Shown: piece after piece, positions 61,110 through 64,000 of the stretch
Position numbering within the stretch: the stretch's first letter is position 1
Layout: the number at the start of each line of letters is the position of its first letter
NCBI RefSeq assembly: GCF_000744815.1
Contig: NZ_JQMQ01000005.1
Location: forward strand, 1,930,055 to 1,994,054
Direction of reading: 5' to 3'
Length of the DNA: 64,000 nt
From: Phaeacidiphilus oryzae TH49
GTDB lineage: Bacteria; Actinomycetota; Actinomycetes; Streptomycetales; Streptomycetaceae
The notes under the pieces: generated by a model
The model's database searches: none
Told to the model about the DNA's origin: nothing
Seen by the model: only the letters and a program-made list of their open reading frames with translations
Position numbers and translations under genes: made by a program

Positions 61110-61150
61110 GCGGCGCCGTGGTGGGCTGATCGCGCAGTTCCCCGTGCCCC
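61110..61150 (+). repeat. palindromic 3' element, copy D
   Basis: GCGGCGCCGTGGTGGGCTGA then CGCGCAGTTCCCCGTGCCCC is the same element as copies B and C in the same orientation. It lies between convergent stops of the VOC and phosphodiesterase genes. Confidence 0.7.
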
Positions 61151-61175
61151 TTGCCTGGACCTGCGGCTCGCTGGG

Positions 61176-62390
61176 TCAGGGGCGGTGGACGGTGAGGAGG
61201 GGGACCAGTTGTTCTGCGGGGACCATGGAGCCGTGGAGGCCGATCATGGCGGATTCGCCTGGTTCCCGGCGGGTGGCGGTGATGGCGATGTCGTCGTGGG
61301 CCACGGCGACCACGTCGCCGATGCGCTCGCGCACCCGGGACTCGACGACGGGGCCGAACCAGCCCAGGTCGATGGCCTGGTCGCGGGTCGCCACCCACAT
61401 CTGCTCGCCGAGCACCTCGGACCAGACGGCGGCCACGTCGCGGGCGGCGCCCGGGACGGCGTAGACGTGCCGGGCGCGGGCCTCGCCGCCGAGGAGGCGA
61501 ACGCCGGCGCCGAGCTCCCAGTCCTCGTCGAAGTCGATCCGCTGCTCCTCCGGGATGTCCACCATGCCGTGGTCGGCGGTGATGTGGAGGGCGGAGCGCG
61601 GCGGGAGCTGCTCGGCCAGGCGCTGGGCGAGGCGGTCGACGACCATCAGGCGGCCGCGCCAGGCGTCGGAGTCGACGCCGTGCCGATGGCCCATCGCGTC
61701 CAGCTCGCTGTAGTACGTGTAGACCAGGGAGCGGTCGGCGGCGGCCAGGCGCTCGGCGGCCAGGTCCATCCGCTCCTCGCCGGTGAGGCGGCCGAGGAAG
61801 GTGCCGCCGGAGAGCGCGACCTTGGTCAGCGGGGTGTGCTCGAAGGCCGGCAGGGACACCTGGCAGGCGGCCACGCCGGCGGCGTGGGCGCGCTGGAAGA
61901 CGGTGGCGTGCGGCTGCCACTCGGCGGGGCTGCCGGGGGGCGCGGGCTGCCAGCGGAGCTGGTTCATCAGGTGGTCGGTGCCGGGAACGGCGACCGTGTA
62001 CCCGGCGAGGCCGTGCCGGCCGGGCGGGAGGCCGGTGCCGACGGAGGCCAGGCTCGTGGCGGTGGTCGCCGGGAAGCCCGCGGTGATCCTGCCGCCCGCC
62101 CCCCCGGCGGCGGCCGCCTCGGCCAGCAGGGAGGCCAGGAACGGGGCCTCGTCCGGGTGGTCCCTGAGAAGTTCCCAGCCCATGCCGTCGACCAGGAAGA
62201 CGCAGACCCGGTCGGCGGGCACCAGGTCCAGTCCGGGGCCGGGGCCGTGGCCGTGGGAGCCGTCCGGCTCGTAGCCGGGCACGCCGAGGCCCCGGGCCAC
62301 CATCGGCAGCAGGTCGGCGAGGGAACCGCTGCCGTAGGCCGGCACGGGGGCGTCCGCGGGGTCGAGCGGGCGGAAGTCGGTGTGGGTCAT
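61176..62390 (-). CDS. alkaline-phosphatase-superfamily nucleotide pyrophosphatase/phosphodiesterase
   Basis: A 404-residue protein. CVFLVDGMGWELLRDHPDEA (first metal Asp), AGFPATTATSLASVGTGLPP (nucleophile Thr), YYSELDAMGHRHGVDSDAWR (Asp/His) and LHITADHGMVDIPEEQRID (Asp-His) are the metal sites of the type I phosphodiesterase/nucleotide pyrophosphatase family. There is no signal peptide, so it acts inside the cell. It follows DUF5998 by 46 nt on the same strand. Confidence 0.88.
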   Translation of the reverse strand: MTHTDFRPLDPADAPVPAYGSGSLADLLPMVARGLGVPGYEPDGSHGHGPGPGLDLVPADRVCVFLVDGMGWELLRDHPDEAPFLASLLAEAAAAGGAGGRITAGFPATTATSLASVGTGLPPGRHGLAGYTVAVPGTDHLMNQLRWQPAPPGSPAEWQPHATVFQRAHAAGVAACQVSLPAFEHTPLTKVALSGGTFLGRLTGEERMDLAAERLAAADRSLVYTYYSELDAMGHRHGVDSDAWRGRLMVVDRLAQRLAEQLPPRSALHITADHGMVDIPEEQRIDFDEDWELGAGVRLLGGEARARHVYAVPGAARDVAAVWSEVLGEQMWVATRDQAIDLGWFGPVVESRVRERIGDVVAVAHDDIAITATRREPGESAMIGLHGSMVPAEQLVPLLTVHRP

Positions 62391-62436
62391 ATCCGTCTGT
62401 GGACCAGTCTCATGAGGGGCGGGGGCTGACGACCGG

Positions 62437-63027
62437 TCAGGGACGGGCCTCGATGGTGGCGTCGGAGACGGCCTGGGCGAAGGCGAGGGCCTGCGCCACC
62501 GTCTCGGGACCGTCGCCGGCCTCGCTGACCCGCAGCTGGAGGTCGTCGGCGGTGGCCGAGCCGGTGTAGCCGTGGTCGGCCTCGCACTCGGGATCGCCGC
62601 AGGTGGCCGGCTCCAGGTCGAGGCGGGAGACGGCGCCCCAGCCGATGGTCAGCACCACCTCGCGGGGCAGGGTGCCGGGGGTGTAGGACTCCGGGTTGGC
62701 GACCACCCGGCTCACCACCACCGAGGAGACGTTGCCGATCCGGACGCTCTCGGTCGAGGTGGTCGCGTAGGGCACCGGGGAGGTGTCGTCGGCCCCCTGC
62801 TCGTCGGTGTGGCTGACCAGGAAGCGACTGGGGGTGAGCACCAGGACGGTGACGTGCCGACGGACCTCGTTGGCGTCGAAGGTGGTCTCCTGGTGCACCA
62901 GGTAGGACGTGATCGGCTCGGCGCCCACGACCGACTCGACGGCCTCGGCCACGAGCGCGGGGTAGTAGCCGCTGCGCTCGATCGCTGTGCGCAGGCCCTG
63001 GGAGGTACTGGTACCGGTCTTCGCCAT
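62437..63027 (-). CDS. DUF5998 family protein
   Basis: A 196-residue cytoplasmic protein. LRTAIERSGYYPALVAEAVE, SYLVHQETTFDANEVRRHVT and VLVLTPSRFLVSHTDEQG are typical DUF5998 blocks; ATCGDPECEADHGYTGS is a Cys-His pair region. The C-terminus has ETVAQALAFAQAVSDATIEA. The ATG is at 63027. The function is unknown. It is conserved in actinobacteria before the phosphodiesterase gene. Confidence 0.85.
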   Translation of the reverse strand: MAKTGTSTSQGLRTAIERSGYYPALVAEAVESVVGAEPITSYLVHQETTFDANEVRRHVTVLVLTPSRFLVSHTDEQGADDTSPVPYATTSTESVRIGNVSSVVVSRVVANPESYTPGTLPREVVLTIGWGAVSRLDLEPATCGDPECEADHGYTGSATADDLQLRVSEAGDGPETVAQALAFAQAVSDATIEARP

Positions 63028-63110
63028 GGGTCCATCCTGGCATGCGGAGCCGACAGCCCGGGCCTCACGGGCTCGTGGAACCCCGACGGAGTGGCGGGGC
63101 CCCGGCCGGG

Positions 63111-64000
63111 TCAGGCCGGCGGGAGGGGGAGGGCGCGGGGGCCGAGGTCGTTGCGCGGCTGCGGCGGGGTCAGCCGGATGCCCGCGTTGAGCACGGTCAG
63201 GCCGTGTGGGGCGACCACCACCGGCTCCAGTTCGAGGGCCGCGATCTCCGGCTGGTCGTCGACCAGGCGGGAGATCCGCAGCAGCAGGTCCTCCAGGGCC
63301 GGGGTGTCCACCGGTTCGGCTCCGCGCCAGCCGAAGAGCCGCGGGGCCGCCTTGATCTCGCGGATCTGCGAGGCGACGTCCCGGTCGGTGGCCGGGATCA
63401 GGCGGTGCGAGAGGTCGCCGAGCAGCTCGCTGGCCGCTCCGGCCAGGCCGAAGGAGAGGATGGCGCCGACGGCGGGGTCCACCGCGGCCCGGACGACGGT
63501 GTCCACCCCGCGCGGGGCCATGTGCTGGACGACCAGCCGGGCCCGCTCGGCACCGCCGAGGTTCGCGCAGACCTGGCGGTAGGCGAGGCGGAGCTGGGCC
63601 TCGTCGGGGAGGTCGAGGCGGACCGCGCCCAGGTCGGGGCGGTGCCGGAGGTGTCCGGCGACCGATTTGAGTGCGACCGGGTAGCCGAGTTCGGCGGCGG
63701 CCCGGACGGCGGCCTCCTCGTCCGGGGCGGGCAGCGCGGACGGGACGCGGATGCCGTAGTCGGCGAGGAGGCCGCGGGCGTCGGCGTCCGCCATCAGGAG
63801 GGCCCGGGACGGCGAGTCGCCCGGCGCGGCCGGCGGGAGCGCGGAGAGGGCGGCCTGGACGCGGGTGCGGGCGGCCTCCTCGTCGATGTCGGGGAAGGCG
63901 TCGTCCCGTGGGACCCGGCCGCCGGCGGCCTCGGCGCGGCGCCAGGCCGCGTACCGGACGCTGTGGGCGAGGGCGCGGACGGCCCGCTCGGGGGCCGGGT
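63111..64000 (-). CDS. acyl-CoA synthetase/GNAT (Pat-like) protein, C-terminal part (partial)
   Basis: The gene runs off the right edge; 296 residues are visible and end at a TGA. PERAVRALAHSVRYAAWRRA is the linker typical of NDP-forming acyl-CoA synthetases. The ATP-grasp domain then has LLADYGIRVPSALPAPDEEA, GYPVALKSVAGHLRHRPDLG, VVQHMAPRGVDTVVRAAVDP and LELEPVVVAPHGLTVLNAGI. Full-length members are about 900 residues, some with an N- or C-terminal GNAT domain (protein lysine acetyltransferases). Here no GNAT domain is at the C-terminus, so it would be N-terminal or absent. Confidence 0.82.
   Translation of the reverse strand, partial: PAPERAVRALAHSVRYAAWRRAEAAGGRVPRDDAFPDIDEEAARTRVQAALSALPPAAPGDSPSRALLMADADARGLLADYGIRVPSALPAPDEEAAVRAAAELGYPVALKSVAGHLRHRPDLGAVRLDLPDEAQLRLAYRQVCANLGGAERARLVVQHMAPRGVDTVVRAAVDPAVGAILSFGLAGAASELLGDLSHRLIPATDRDVASQIREIKAAPRLFGWRGAEPVDTPALEDLLLRISRLVDDQPEIAALELEPVVVAPHGLTVLNAGIRLTPPQPRNDLGPRALPLPPA

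Overview
The window is GC-rich actinobacterial chromosome, almost certainly from Streptomycetaceae (Streptomyces, Kitasatospora or Streptacidiphilus). The marker genes sepH, cutR/cutS, an actinobacterial Fe-S ferrochelatase, DUF3093, DUF3159, DUF3710, DUF4193, DUF5998 and DUF6325 point there. From memory, sepH and cutRS are also close neighbours in S. coelicolor (SCO5855, SCO5862-5863). I found no rRNA, tRNA, CRISPR array, IS element or phage gene.

Layout. 0-5.5 kb: a partial FAD oxidase and its hydrolase, arginine catabolism (argF/arcB-type carbamoyltransferase with an ARG-box promoter, and arcA between two minisatellites), then dapD. 5.5-12.4 kb: an LLM-class oxidoreductase, small actinobacterial proteins, a MazG-like enzyme, an ATPase with an altered Walker A motif, an RlmA/TlrB-type rRNA methyltransferase, and a SHOCT/DUF6325/SHOCT operon. 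12.4-18.1 kb: an MMPL exporter and an acyltransferase among gene remnants (sedolisin, P450, Uma2-XRE). 18.1-26.7 kb: a PIG-L deacetylase and an envelope/transport island with a BlaI-M56 regulatory pair, a PAP2-like enzyme, a small membrane protein, an MFS exporter, a DUF202 protein and a PHS-type phosphate transporter. Here CTACA-N3-TGT(A/C)G operator-like sites recur upstream of successive genes, and a two-unit PHO-box-like repeat precedes the PHS gene.

26.8-34.5 kb: a five-gene ABC uptake operon, then decayed genes (a LysR piece joined to a DUF1214 piece, and a PucR tail) around an intact, apparently leaderless Uma2-nuclease/XRE pair whose decayed sister lies at 17.3-18.05 kb. 34.6-44.6 kb: a 23S rRNA uracil methyltransferase, then potassium genes (a KimA-like permease, two TrkA-type subunits, KdpE, KdpD) with an OB-fold and a DUF3159 protein; kdpFABC is not in the window. 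44.8-64 kb is conserved core: DUF3710-dut, DUF3093, DUF4193, cutRS, inositol monophosphatase, ferrochelatase, MFS, aldonolactone oxidase, sepH, sulfurtransferase, VOC protein, phosphodiesterase, DUF5998 and a partial Pat/acyl-CoA-synthetase-like gene.

The most interesting candidates are the local BlaI-type regulon with its possible Pho overlap, the Uma2-XRE module present once intact and once decayed, and a dispersed GC-rich palindromic element placed after genes. All functions come from reading translations and motifs; no search was run.
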